Assembly: GCA_029884035.1 (NCBI GenBank) | Contig: JAOUIM010000029.1 | Span: 1 to 16,166, forward strand | Origin: Aquincola sp. | GTDB taxonomy: Bacteria; Pseudomonadota; Gammaproteobacteria; Burkholderiales; Burkholderiaceae_C | Length of the DNA stretch: 16,166 nt | Direction: 5' to 3' | In this document: positions 5,773-12,291 of the stretch, one piece after another | How positions within the stretch are numbered: the first letter of the stretch is position 1 | Layout: each line of letters begins with the position of its first letter | Translations under genes and position numbers: made by a program | The notes under the pieces: generated by a model | The model's input: the letters and a program-made list of their open reading frames with translations, nothing else | What the model was told of the DNA's origin: nothing | Database searches by the model: none

Positions 5773-7203
5773 ATGGATCTGAGAGACTGGAAGCAGCGCG
5801 CACCCGGCGAGTGGGAACTGCCGGCCACCGGTGCGATGCGCGTTCCCGGCGTCGTCTACGCCAGCCGCGAGCTGATGCGCACGATGGACGACAAGGTGCG
5901 CGAGCAGGTGCGCAACGTGGCCACGTTGCCGGGCATCGTCGGCGCCTCGTTCGCGATGCCCGATGCGCATTGGGGCTACGGCTTCCCGATCGGCGGCGTG
6001 GCCGCCTTCGACGCCGAAGCGGGCGGCGTTGTGTCCGCCGGGGGCGTGGGCTTCGACATCTCCTGCGGCGTGCGCTGCCTGCTCACCAGCCTGCGGCGCG
6101 CTGATATCGGGCCGGTCAAGCGGCGTCTGGCCGATGCGCTGTTCGAGCGCATTCCGGCCGGCGTGGGCAGCACTGGCACGCTGCGCCTGAACGCCGAGCA
6201 GATGGACGCGATGCTCACCGGCGGCGCCGCGTGGGCCGTGCAGCAGGGCTACGGCACGGCGGCCGACCTCGAACGCACCGAGGAGCGCGGCCGCATGCTT
6301 CATGCCAAGCCGCGATGCGTGTCGGACCAGGCCAAGCGCCGCCAGCGCGAGGAGCTGGGCACGCTGGGCAGCGGCAACCATTACCTCGAGGTGCAGGAGG
6401 TCGGCGCGGTGTTCGACGCCGAGGCGGCGCTCGCCTACGGCCTGCACGAGGGCGACATCGTCGTGATGATCCACTGCGGCTCGCGCGGCCTCGGGCACCA
6501 GATCGGCAGTGAGTTTCTGCTGCGCATGGCGGCCGAGGCGCCACGCTTCGGTCTGTCACTGCCCGACCGCGAACTGGCCTGCGCGCCGATTCATTCCGAC
6601 CTCGGCCAGGAGTACTTGGGCGCGATGCGCGCAGCGATCAACTGCGCGCTGGCCAACCGGCAGATCCTGACGCACCTGGTGCGCGAGGTGTTCGCCGAGC
6701 TGCTGCCCGCGGCGCGGCTGGCGCTGCTGTACGACGTGTCGCACAACACCTGCAAGGTCGAGACGCACGCGGTGCAGGGCATCGCGCGCAGCCTGTACGT
6801 GCACCGCAAGGGCGCGACACGCGCGTTCGGACCGGGCCACGCCGAACTGCCCGAGCCGCTGCGCAGCGTGGGCCAGCCGGTGCTGATCGGCGGCTCGATG
6901 GGCACGGGCTCGTACGTGCTGGCGGGCACGACCTCGTCGGAAGATCTTGCGTTCTCGTCGGCCTGCCATGGTGCCGGGCGCGCGATGAGTCGCCACCAGG
7001 CGCTGCGTACGTGGAAGGGACGCCAGGTGATCGACGACCTCGCGGCGCAGGGCATCCTGGTGCGCAGCCCGTCGCATCGCGGCGTGGCCGAGGAGGCGCC
7101 CGGCGCCTACAAGGACGTGTCGGCGGTGGTCGATGCGGCCCAGGCCTCGGGGCTGGCGCGCAAGGTGGCGCGGCTCGTGCCGCTGGTGTGCATCAAGGGC
7201 TGA
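5773..7203 (+). CDS. rtcB: RNA-splicing ligase RtcB
   Basis: GTP- and Mn-dependent ligase joining 2',3'-cyclic phosphate (or 3'-phosphate) and 5'-OH RNA ends, used in RNA repair. The full-length protein has 476 aa. Metal and catalytic residues are visible: Asp95 and Cys98 in GVGFDISCGVR, His203 in GSGNHYLEV, His234 in IHCGSRGLGHQ, His324 in YDVSHN, and the guanylylated His399 in SACHGAGRA. The usual C-terminal CIKG with Lys475 is present. The ATG at 5773 follows the archease stop by 9 nt with GGGCCGGG upstream. It converges on the CBS gene at 7219 with only 15 nt between stops. It is probably transcribed with archease and so could share its FNR-like promoter. Confidence 0.97.
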   Translation: MDLRDWKQRAPGEWELPATGAMRVPGVVYASRELMRTMDDKVREQVRNVATLPGIVGASFAMPDAHWGYGFPIGGVAAFDAEAGGVVSAGGVGFDISCGVRCLLTSLRRADIGPVKRRLADALFERIPAGVGSTGTLRLNAEQMDAMLTGGAAWAVQQGYGTAADLERTEERGRMLHAKPRCVSDQAKRRQREELGTLGSGNHYLEVQEVGAVFDAEAALAYGLHEGDIVVMIHCGSRGLGHQIGSEFLLRMAAEAPRFGLSLPDRELACAPIHSDLGQEYLGAMRAAINCALANRQILTHLVREVFAELLPAARLALLYDVSHNTCKVETHAVQGIARSLYVHRKGATRAFGPGHAELPEPLRSVGQPVLIGGSMGTGSYVLAGTTSSEDLAFSSACHGAGRAMSRHQALRTWKGRQVIDDLAAQGILVRSPSHRGVAEEAPGAYKDVSAVVDAAQASGLARKVARLVPLVCIKG

Positions 7204-7218
7204 CGCGGCGCTGCGCGC

Positions 7219-7737
7219 TCAGCCGTTGGGCCAGCCGGCGGTACCCATCGCGGGCACGCGCAGGGCCGGACGCGACGCTGCGGCGATCGCGCCGCGTTCG
7301 GCGACTTCGCGTTCCAGGCCCTTGCGCAGCACCTCGGCCAGCCCCGCCAGTGGCATCACGCAGGCGGGCAGCAGGTCGTCAAACGACACCAGGCCGACGA
7401 GGTGGCCGTCGGCATCGTGCACCAGCAGGCGACGCACGCCCGCGGCCTGCATCGATTGCACGGCCTCCGCGATGTCGGCGTCCTCGGGCATGCCGACCAG
7501 ACGGCCCTGGCTCACGCGACCCACCGGCACGCGCGCCGCATCGCCGCCACGCGCCAGCACTTCGATCGCGAGGTCGCGGTCGGTCACGACGCCAGCGACG
7601 CGTTGTCCGTCGGCGCTGGTCTCGATCACGACCAACGCGCCGACATGGTGCTCGCGCATCAGGCTGGCGGCCTGCTGCAACGAGTCGCTGGCGTCGATCG
7701 TGACGATGTGGCGTTTGCAGATCGATCCGACGTTCAT
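7219..7737 (-). CDS. CBS-pair domain protein (first paralog), 172 aa
   Basis: Stand-alone Bateman module: two CBS motifs that usually bind adenine nucleotides and regulate a partner. The first CBS (about 8-70) contains HHVGALVVIE and AGVVTDRDLAIEV; the second (about 78-135) contains VRRLLVHDADGHLVGLVSFDDLL. A C-terminal tail of about 35 residues (LRKGLEREVAERGAI...) has no known motif. The ATG at 7737 has AGGAG about 7 nt upstream; frame extending to 7845 lies inside the next gene and is ignored. It starts 16 nt after the stop of the second CBS gene, so both form an operon. The three CBS proteins in the window are clearly paralogous (HVG...VV, TDRDI/L). No effector domain is attached, so the target is unknown. 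Confidence 0.92.
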   Translation of the reverse strand: MNVGSICKRHIVTIDASDSLQQAASLMREHHVGALVVIETSADGQRVAGVVTDRDLAIEVLARGGDAARVPVGRVSQGRLVGMPEDADIAEAVQSMQAAGVRRLLVHDADGHLVGLVSFDDLLPACVMPLAGLAEVLRKGLEREVAERGAIAAASRPALRVPAMGTAGWPNG

Positions 7738-7753
7738 CGCAGGTCTCCTGTCC

Positions 7754-8215
7754 CTAGCGGCGCGTCCGGCGCTCGCGCTGCTGTTCGGTGCCGATCGCCT
7801 GCACCAGGGTGCGCATCTGCTCGGCCATGAGCTCGAGCAGGTCATCGAGCGTCACCAGGCCCACCAGCATGCCCTTCGCGTCGACGATCGGGAGTCGGCG
7901 CAGGCCCTGACGGCGCATCGTCGCCAGCAGCTCGGCAAACGGTGCCGACTCCGCCGCGGTGATCACCTCCGCGCTCATGACGTCCTCGACGCGAAGCTTG
8001 CCGGGGTCGACGGCCTTGGCGATCACCGCGGTGACGATGTCGCGATCGGTCAGCATGCCAACGACGCGCCGGCCGAGCGCCGCTTCCTCGACGATGACCA
8101 GGCAGCCCACATGCTGCTCGCGCATGCGGTGCGCCGCCGCCAGCACCGTGGTGCTGCGCTCAGCGACGACGACGATGCGGTTGCAGATCTCGCTGGCGCA
8201 CATGGCTTCGTTCAT
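7754..8215 (-). CDS. CBS-pair domain protein (second paralog), 153 aa
   Basis: Two CBS motifs with no other domain: about 5-68 (REQHVGCLVIVEE, RRVVGMLTDRDIVTAVI) and about 75-135 (LRRLPIVDAKGMLVGLVTLDDLLELM), then a short basic tail ending RERRTRR. I chose ATG 8215 because the product (MNEAMCASEICNR) then aligns in length with the third paralog (MSRMTAGEVCVRN) and GGAAAG lies 8 nt upstream. An upstream ATG at 8239 has GAGGGG only 2-3 nt before it and would add 8 residues; it remains possible. The gene is upstream of the first CBS gene in one operon and 74-98 nt downstream of ftsH. A palindrome and an FNR-like box lie in front of it. Confidence 0.9.
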   Translation of the reverse strand: MNEAMCASEICNRIVVVAERSTTVLAAAHRMREQHVGCLVIVEEAALGRRVVGMLTDRDIVTAVIAKAVDPGKLRVEDVMSAEVITAAESAPFAELLATMRRQGLRRLPIVDAKGMLVGLVTLDDLLELMAEQMRTLVQAIGTEQQRERRTRR

Positions 8216-8229
8216 GGCTTCTGCTTTCC

Positions 8230-8245
8230 GGGGAAACATATCCCC
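8230..8245. repeat. Short inverted repeat covering the GAGGGG ribosome-site candidate
   Basis: GGGGA (8230-8234) and TCCCC (8241-8245) can pair around AACATA. In the minus-strand mRNA this would hide the GAGGGG and the ATG at 8239, which is one reason to favour the start at 8215. Confidence 0.4.
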
Positions 8246-8251
8246 TCGATT

Positions 8252-8278
8252 CCATCGTGCGCGCGGGGCGCACGATGG
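8252..8278. repeat. 27-bp palindrome upstream of the CBS operon
   Basis: Arms CCATCGTGCGC (8252-8262) and GCGCACGATGG (8268-8278) pair perfectly over 11 bp around a GCGGG loop. It lies between the ftsH stop and the CBS operon. No T-run follows on the minus strand, so it is not a standard intrinsic terminator. It overlaps the -10-like CACGAT (minus strand, 8259-8254), so it may be an operator, or a barrier at the 3' end of ftsH mRNA. Confidence 0.6.
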
Positions 8279-8280
8279 CG

Positions 8281-8294
8281 TTGAGCCTGCGCAA
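8281..8294 (-). promoter_or_regulatory. Degenerate FNR-like box upstream of the CBS operon
   Basis: On the minus strand it reads TTGCGCAGGCTCAA, close to the Usp box TTGCGTCGGCTCAA. Its centre (8287.5) lies exactly 31 bp from the centre of a -10-like CACGAT (8254-8259, minus). It has three departures from TTGAT-N4-ATCAA, so it is weak evidence alone. Confidence 0.33.
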
Positions 8295-8312
8295 GCACGC
8301 TGCGGCTGGCGC

Positions 8313-10169
8313 TCAGGCGGCGTGGTCGAGCGCGTCGCGCAGTTCGGTATCGGTCAGCGTCTCACGCGCGAGCAGCGCCTGCGCGCCGCGCTCGAGCGCA
8401 TCGCGGCGCTCGGTGAGGATGGCGGTGCTGCGCGCCAGGGCGGCATCGACCAGCTTGCGCGTCGAGATGTCGACCTCGCGCGCAGTTGCCTCGGCATAGG
8501 CGCGCCGCGGCGGTGCCAGGCCTTCGACTTCGAGCACCGTGGGCCGCTCGGGCTCGTAGGCAACGGGTCCCAGCGCCTCGTCCATCCCGTATCGCACGAC
8601 GATGCTTCGCGCGATGTCGGTGGCCCTAGCGAGATCGTCGGCCGCACCGGTGGACAACTCGCCGAACACCAGTTGCTCGGCGGCGCGGCCACCGAGCAGC
8701 ACCGCCATCTTGTTTTTCAGTTCGCCGTGCGTCATCAGGAAACGGTCTTCGGTCGGTCGTTGCAGCGTGTAGCCCAGCGTGCCGATGCCGCGCGGAATGA
8801 TCGACACCTTGTGCACCGGGTCGCTGCCCGGGATCGACAGCGCCACCAGTGCGTGGCCCATCTCGTGGTGCGCGACGATGCGACGCTCCAATTCGTTGAG
8901 CAGGCGGTTGCGCTTCTCCAGCCCGGCGACGATGCGCTCGATCGCCAGCGTGAAGTCCGCGAGTTCCACCGCCGCATGGTTGCGGCGCGTGGCCTGCAAT
9001 GCCGCCTCGTTGGCGAGGTTGGCGAGGTCGGCGCCGGAGAAGCCCGGTGTCAGCGCCGCGATCTGGTCGAGGTCGAGGCCGGGCGCGATCTGGATCTTGC
9101 GCGTGTGCACCGCGAGGATCTGCACTCGGCCCTTGCGGTCGGGTCGGTCCACCAGAACCTGGCGGTCGAAGCGGCCGGCGCGCAGCAGTGCCGGGTCGAG
9201 GATCTCGGGGCGGTTGGTGGCCGCCAGCAGCACCACGCCCGAGCGCGGGTCGAAGCCGTCGAGCTCGGCCAGCAGCTGATTGAGCGTCTGCTCCTTCTCG
9301 TCGTGGCCACCGAGGCCGAACGCACCGCGGGCGCGGCCCAGCGCGTCGATCTCGTCGATGAAGATGATCGCCGGCGCCTTGGCGCGCGCCTCGTCGAACA
9401 GGTCGCGCACGCGCGCGGCGCCGACGCCGACGAACATCTCGACGAACTCGCTGCCGTTGATCGACAGGAAGGGCACGCCCGCCTCGCCGGCCACCGCACG
9501 CGCGAGCAGTGTCTTGCCGGTGCCCGGCGGGCCCACCAGCAGCACCCCCTTGGGAATGCGCGCGCCCAGCCGTCCGTAGGTCTTGGGGTCCTTGAGGAAG
9601 CCCACCAGTTCCCTCAGTTCCTCCTTGGCCTCGTCGACACCGGCCACGTCGTCGAACGTGACCTTCGTGTCGGTCTCGACATAGACCTTGGCGTGGCTCT
9701 TGCCGATCTGCAGCAGTCCGGCGCCGATGCCGCCCTTGGCCTGCATGCGCTTGAGCGCGAACATCCAGATGCCCACCAGCAGCAGCGTCGGCACGATCCA
9801 GCCGAGCATGTCGCGCAGCAGCGTGCTCTCGATCTCGCCGGTGACCTTCACGTCGTGCGGCTCGAGCTGCGCCATCAGCGTCGGCTCGACGCGCACGGTG
9901 ACGAACTGCCGGCGCCCATCGTTCATCGGGCGACGCAGCGTGCCGCGCAGGCTCGTGGAGTTCACGACGATACTTTCCACGTTGCCCGCTTTCAGTTGCG
10001 AGACGAACTCGCTGTATGGCAGCGGCTCGACCGCACGCAACTGCACCCACGTGTCGCGCAGGAACATGACCACGACCGTCGCGATCAGGATGATGAGCAG
10101 GTTGCGCGGCAGGCGCTCCGCGCCGCCCGGCGTAGGGGCCTGGCGAGGATCGGATACCGGGTTGGGCAT
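8313..10169 (-). CDS. ftsH: FtsH-type ATP-dependent membrane zinc protease
   Basis: Inner-membrane AAA protease (618 aa) that unfolds and degrades membrane and regulatory proteins. Membrane helix 1 is at about 23-38, a periplasmic segment at 39-120 and helix 2 at about 123-139. The AAA module has Walker A GPPGTGKT (213-220), Walker B IIFIDEID (268-275), the pore FVGVG (246-250) and a second region of homology ending LLRAGRFDR (328-336). The protease has HEMGH (435-439) in place of the usual HEAGH, and a likely third zinc ligand Asp511 or Asp512 in TGAADDLARATD. I chose ATG 10169; a GTG at 10232 would add 21 unremarkable residues. The nearest GGAG is about 13 nt upstream, so translation may be inefficient. 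It lies in a stress-gene cluster, away from rlmE/folP, so it is probably an accessory FtsH rather than the housekeeping copy. Confidence 0.95.
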   Translation of the reverse strand: MPNPVSDPRQAPTPGGAERLPRNLLIILIATVVVMFLRDTWVQLRAVEPLPYSEFVSQLKAGNVESIVVNSTSLRGTLRRPMNDGRRQFVTVRVEPTLMAQLEPHDVKVTGEIESTLLRDMLGWIVPTLLLVGIWMFALKRMQAKGGIGAGLLQIGKSHAKVYVETDTKVTFDDVAGVDEAKEELRELVGFLKDPKTYGRLGARIPKGVLLVGPPGTGKTLLARAVAGEAGVPFLSINGSEFVEMFVGVGAARVRDLFDEARAKAPAIIFIDEIDALGRARGAFGLGGHDEKEQTLNQLLAELDGFDPRSGVVLLAATNRPEILDPALLRAGRFDRQVLVDRPDRKGRVQILAVHTRKIQIAPGLDLDQIAALTPGFSGADLANLANEAALQATRRNHAAVELADFTLAIERIVAGLEKRNRLLNELERRIVAHHEMGHALVALSIPGSDPVHKVSIIPRGIGTLGYTLQRPTEDRFLMTHGELKNKMAVLLGGRAAEQLVFGELSTGAADDLARATDIARSIVVRYGMDEALGPVAYEPERPTVLEVEGLAPPRRAYAEATAREVDISTRKLVDAALARSTAILTERRDALERGAQALLARETLTDTELRDALDHAA

Positions 10170-10245
10170 GGATTGCTTTTGCTCCGCCCAGCGCCTGTTC
10201 GCGTTGAGCGTGGGCAACGACACGGTGCGCACCAGCGGTCGCGTC

Positions 10246-10280
10246 GAGATTCCTCTCCACGCGCGACGGCGGGGAATCTC
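10246..10280. repeat. Inverted repeat in the ftsH upstream region
   Basis: GAGATTCC (10246-10253) and GGAATCTC (10273-10280), extendable to 9 bp by C10245/G10281, are separated by 19 nt. The right arm overlaps the position predicted for a minus-strand -10 (GAGATT), 31 bp from the FNR-like box centre. Spacing and placement suit a dimeric repressor site better than an mRNA hairpin. Confidence 0.45.
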
Positions 10281-10301
10281 GGGAGTTCAACTTCGACGCG
10301 A

Positions 10302-10315
10302 TTGAGCGGGATCAA
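10302..10315. promoter_or_regulatory. Best FNR/ANR-like box of the window
   Basis: TTGAGCGGGATCAA differs from TTGAT-N4-ATCAA at one position. Its centre (10308.5) is 31 bp from TATCTT (10337-10342) on the + strand, predicting a start near 10349 for the candidate small RNA. It is also 31 bp from GAGATT on the minus strand, predicting an ftsH start near 10268. It may serve both directions. Confidence 0.62.
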
Positions 10316-10336
10316 TCGCAGCTCGCGCGCAGCGCG

Positions 10337-10342
10337 TATCTT
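10337..10342 (+). promoter_or_regulatory. Candidate -10 element of the small RNA
   Basis: TATCTT matches four of six positions of TATAAT and lies in an AT-rich patch (TATCTTTAGTTT) unusual for this GC-rich region. No -35 is visible, as expected for a class II FNR-dependent promoter. Confidence 0.45.
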
Positions 10343-10348
10343 TAGTTT

Positions 10349-10536
10349 GCACCGTCGCAGAGGGGTCAAGTCCGAAACGACAGTGCCAAGTGAGCGGCTT
10401 GGCAACAAGCTCGCGCAGCGGCCCCAGGGTCGCTGCGAGGGACGGAGACAAGCCTCAGACCGATGGCTGGACGAGAGTGCAGCATCGGGGGTCTCCGCCG
10501 GACCCGCCACACCGCAAGGGGTGGCGGGTTTCATCT
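10349..10536 (+). ncRNA. Candidate FNR-controlled small RNA, about 188 nt
   Basis: Predicted structured transcript in the 440-nt gene-free stretch between ftsH and the third CBS gene. Hairpin 1 pairs TGCCAAG (10384-10390) with CTTGGCA (10398-10404), 7 bp. Hairpin 2 pairs CTC/GCAGCG (10410-10412, 10415-10420) with CGCTGC/GAG (10431-10439). A long-range stem pairs CGGAGAC (10443-10449) with GTCTCCG (10491-10497) and encloses hairpin 3, CCGATG/CTG (10460-10465, 10467-10469) with CAG/CATCGG (10480-10488), one bulged G. A terminator hairpin follows. The 5' end is inferred from the FNR-like box and TATCTT. No gene lies downstream on the + strand before it would run antisense to the CBS gene. An alternative stem GGGTC (10489-10493)/GACCC (10501-10505) would compete with both the long-range stem and the terminator. 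I do not recognise the family; four GGA motifs, one at the loop of hairpin 3, leave CsrA binding possible. Confidence 0.45.
10502..10536 (+). terminator. Intrinsic terminator-like hairpin
   Basis: ACCCGCCAC (10502-10510) pairs perfectly with GTGGCGGGT (10521-10529). The loop can close further as CC-GCAA-GG, a GNRA tetraloop. A T-rich tail (TTCATCTTT) follows on the + strand only; on the minus strand no T-run follows, so it does not suit the CBS gene that ends at 10609. Confidence 0.6.
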
Positions 10537-10608
10537 TTCCTGGCGGTTACGCTGGGCAGATGCAGCTGTAGCGGGGAGACGCGGCGCGCGGCCGGCCGTT
10601 CGACCCGG

Positions 10609-11067
10609 CTATGGCCGCACGATCTGTTCGACCTTGACCTGCTCGCCGAGCACCTGCGCCAGGCTCTGCAGTTCCTCGACGATCATTCGCAGCAGGTCAT
10701 CGGCCGCGATCACGCCCACCAGCCGGTCCTGGGTGCCCGTCACCGGCACGCGGCGAACGCGACGCCGCTGCATCGTGGCCAGGACGTCCTGGATCGAATC
10801 GCGCTCGCGCACGCAGACCACGTCCTCGGTCATCACGTCGCCCACGCGCAGCGTGGCAGCGTCGACATCGCGCGCGACGACCGCGGTGACGATGTCGCGG
10901 TCGGTGAGCATGCCCACCACGGTGCGCCCCTGGGGCGTCTCGTCGACCACGACCAGGCTGCCGACGTGGGCGTTGCGCATCGCGCGGGCAGCGTCGCCCA
11001 GCACCGTCGAGCGGAACGCAACGGCGACGTTGCGGACACACACCTCCCCAGCGGTCATGCGGCTCAT
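10609..11067 (-). CDS. CBS-pair domain protein (third paralog), 152 aa
   Basis: Two CBS motifs without an effector domain: about 5-70 (NAHVGSLVVVDE, RTVVGMLTDRDIVTAVV) and about 75-135 (VRRVPVTGTQDRLVGVIAADDLLRMI), then a short tail ELQSLAQVLGEQVKVEQIV. It is closer to the second paralog than to the first (shared VVGMLTDRDIVTAV). The ATG at 11067 has GGAGAG about 5 nt upstream; a TTG immediately before it is not needed. It starts 10 nt after the lipoprotein stop, so the two are probably co-transcribed. The role is likely nucleotide sensing, but the partner is unknown. Confidence 0.92.
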   Translation of the reverse strand: MSRMTAGEVCVRNVAVAFRSTVLGDAARAMRNAHVGSLVVVDETPQGRTVVGMLTDRDIVTAVVARDVDAATLRVGDVMTEDVVCVRERDSIQDVLATMQRRRVRRVPVTGTQDRLVGVIAADDLLRMIVEELQSLAQVLGEQVKVEQIVRP

Positions 11068-11077
11068 CAAGCTCTCC

Positions 11078-11536
11078 TCAGGGCATGGCGCGCCAACTGC
11101 CGTCGCTCTGGCGGCAGGCGGTGCCGTAGACCTTCTCCGGCCTGCCGCCGATGACTGCGTCGATGGTGTATTCGCGACAGGGGCCAGTCTGGCTGTCGAA
11201 GGTGCGTGTCGGGACGACGGTATAGCGGTATCCGGTGTCCGGGTTCACCCACTGCGAAGGCACGCCGGTGCGCACCGACTCGAGCGTGTGCGCTGTCTTG
11301 ACGCGATCCTGTTCGTCCATCGAGCGCCCGATTTGGCCTCCGATCGCCGCGCCGATCAGCGTGCCCACGATCGTGGCGGCCGTGCGGCCGCTGCCGCGAC
11401 CCATTTCCTGGCCGATCACCCCGCCGATCACGCCGCCGATGACCATGCCGGTATCGCGCTGGCTCGGCGGCGATTCGCAGCCGGCCAGGCCGATGGCGAT
11501 GCAGGAGATTGCAATCAAGGAGGTGTGGCGTTTCAT
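11078..11536 (-). CDS. Glycine-zipper outer-membrane lipoprotein (17-kDa surface antigen-like)
   Basis: Lipoprotein of 152 aa. The signal peptide ends in the lipobox LAGC with lipidated Cys20. Residues about 30-75 form a glycine-zipper pair (GMVIGGVIGGVIGQEMG and ATIVGTLIGAAIGGQIG) separated by a short loop, as in the rickettsial 17-kDa antigen family. The C-terminal domain contains WVNPDTGYRYTVVPTRTF and CREYTIDAVIGG, with a likely disulfide between the Cys of GPCREY and GTACRQ. The ATG at 11536 is set by the signal peptide. No ribosome site precedes it (GGCGAC), and a -10-like CACACT ends 6 nt upstream, so the mRNA may be leaderless. The gene is 44 nt after the phosphoribosyltransferase stop and directly upstream of the third CBS gene. 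Confidence 0.88.
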   Translation of the reverse strand: MKRHTSLIAISCIAIGLAGCESPPSQRDTGMVIGGVIGGVIGQEMGRGSGRTAATIVGTLIGAAIGGQIGRSMDEQDRVKTAHTLESVRTGVPSQWVNPDTGYRYTVVPTRTFDSQTGPCREYTIDAVIGGRPEKVYGTACRQSDGSWRAMP

Positions 11537-11570
11537 GTCGCCAGTGTGGTCGCGCACCCTCGCGCCTTCG

Positions 11571-11584
11571 GTGAGCCTGCTCAA
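11571..11584 (-). promoter_or_regulatory. FNR-like box upstream of the lipoprotein-CBS unit
   Basis: On the minus strand it reads TTGAGCAGGCTCAC, close to the other local boxes except for the last base. Its centre (11577.5) lies 32 bp from CACACT (minus strand, 11548-11543). It overlaps the last codon and stop of the phosphoribosyltransferase gene. Confidence 0.35.
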
Positions 11585-12231
11585 TGCCGGTGGGGTTCGG
11601 GCGGCGACAGTGGTTTCATCAGGTCGATGACCTCGGCGTCCTCGACCTGATCGAAGCGTACGTAATGCGCCCCGACCGCATGGAAGTAGCGCGGCGTGTG
11701 CAGGCACACCAGGTCGTCGACGAGCGGACGCATCAGGGCCAGCGTATCGGCCGGCGCCACGGGGATGGCGAGCACGATGCGGGCGGGCCTGCGCTCGCGA
11801 AGCAGGCGCAAGGCTGCGCGCATCGTCGCACCGGTGGCGATGCCGTCGTCGATCACGATCGCGCTGCGCCCGGCCACCGGCACCGGCGGCCGCCCTTTCA
11901 TGTAGAGCATGCGTCGGCGCTCGATCTCACGCACCTCGAGGCGGGCCCGCGATTCGACATCCCCGTGCGTCGTGCCGGTGGCCGCCAGGACGTCCTCGTT
12001 GATCGCGAGCGCGCCGCCCTCGGCCACCGCAGCCACCGCCAGCTCGGGCTGGTGCGGCGCGCCGATCTTGCGCACGAGCAGCAGATCCAGCGGTGCATTC
12101 AGCTGGCGAGCCACTTCGGCCGCGACCGGCACGCCGCCGCGTGGCAGCGCCAGCACGACGGGGTCGGGTAGGGCCTTGGACTGCAATGCGGCGGCGAGTT
12201 GCCGCCCGGCGTCGGCGCGGTCGCGGAACAT
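11581..12231 (-). CDS. Phosphoribosyltransferase-family protein, 216 aa
   Basis: Type I PRTase fold, binding PRPP or a related sugar phosphate; the substrate is unknown. The PRPP loop is clear at IVIDDGIATGATM (125-137). The N-terminal half has VVLALPRGGVPVAAEVAR (26-42) and LLLVRKIGAPHQPELAVAAVA (51-70), a pattern seen in PRTase-like proteins of bacterial stress clusters, sometimes fused to a hydrolase domain that is absent here. The C-terminus, ending in PEPHRH, shows no extra domain. The ATG at 12231 starts the conserved FRDRADAGRQLA; the frame continues far upstream only as a shadow of the divergent Usp gene, and no ribosome site is evident. It is divergent from the Usp gene and upstream of the lipoprotein gene on the same strand. 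Comparable PRTases sit in the low-oxygen lxa locus of Burkholderia, which fits this neighbourhood. Confidence 0.88.
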   Translation of the reverse strand: MFRDRADAGRQLAAALQSKALPDPVVLALPRGGVPVAAEVARQLNAPLDLLLVRKIGAPHQPELAVAAVAEGGALAINEDVLAATGTTHGDVESRARLEVREIERRRMLYMKGRPPVPVAGRSAIVIDDGIATGATMRAALRLLRERRPARIVLAIPVAPADTLALMRPLVDDLVCLHTPRYFHAVGAHYVRFDQVEDAEVIDLMKPLSPPEPHRH

Positions 12232-12291
12232 GGCGGTCTGGACTTGTCGTGATGTCGATTGGCAGCGTGCACGCGGCGGCATGACCCGCGC

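Noticed and set aside
10204..10217. Further FNR-like box TTGAGCGTGGGCAA upstream of ftsH
   Set aside because: It has three mismatches including the second half-site, and no hexamer at the spacing seen for the others; ftsH would have to start at its own ATG.
10264..10292. Sigma-32-like heat-shock promoter for ftsH (GTTGAA, then CCCC, minus strand)
   Set aside because: The spacer is short and the -10 half (CCCCGCCG) lacks the AT part; any GC-rich leader would match as well.
10384..10500. Resemblance of parts of the RNA region to the GEMM (c-di-GMP) riboswitch (GGCAAC, then a hairpin, then GGGACG and AAGCC)
   Set aside because: The order is suggestive, but the core spacing differs, the strong CGGAGAC/GTCTCCG stem is not part of that fold, and no gene follows on the strand. 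An Infernal search would settle it.
10502..10529. The same hairpin as terminator for the third CBS gene (minus strand)
   Set aside because: On the minus strand no T-run follows the stem; the T-rich tail exists only on the + strand.
7959..10571. 870-codon open frame on the + strand opposite ftsH and a CBS gene
   Set aside because: It is a GC-rich shadow of ftsH; the minus strand carries unmistakable AAA and HEMGH motifs and the + product shows no family features.
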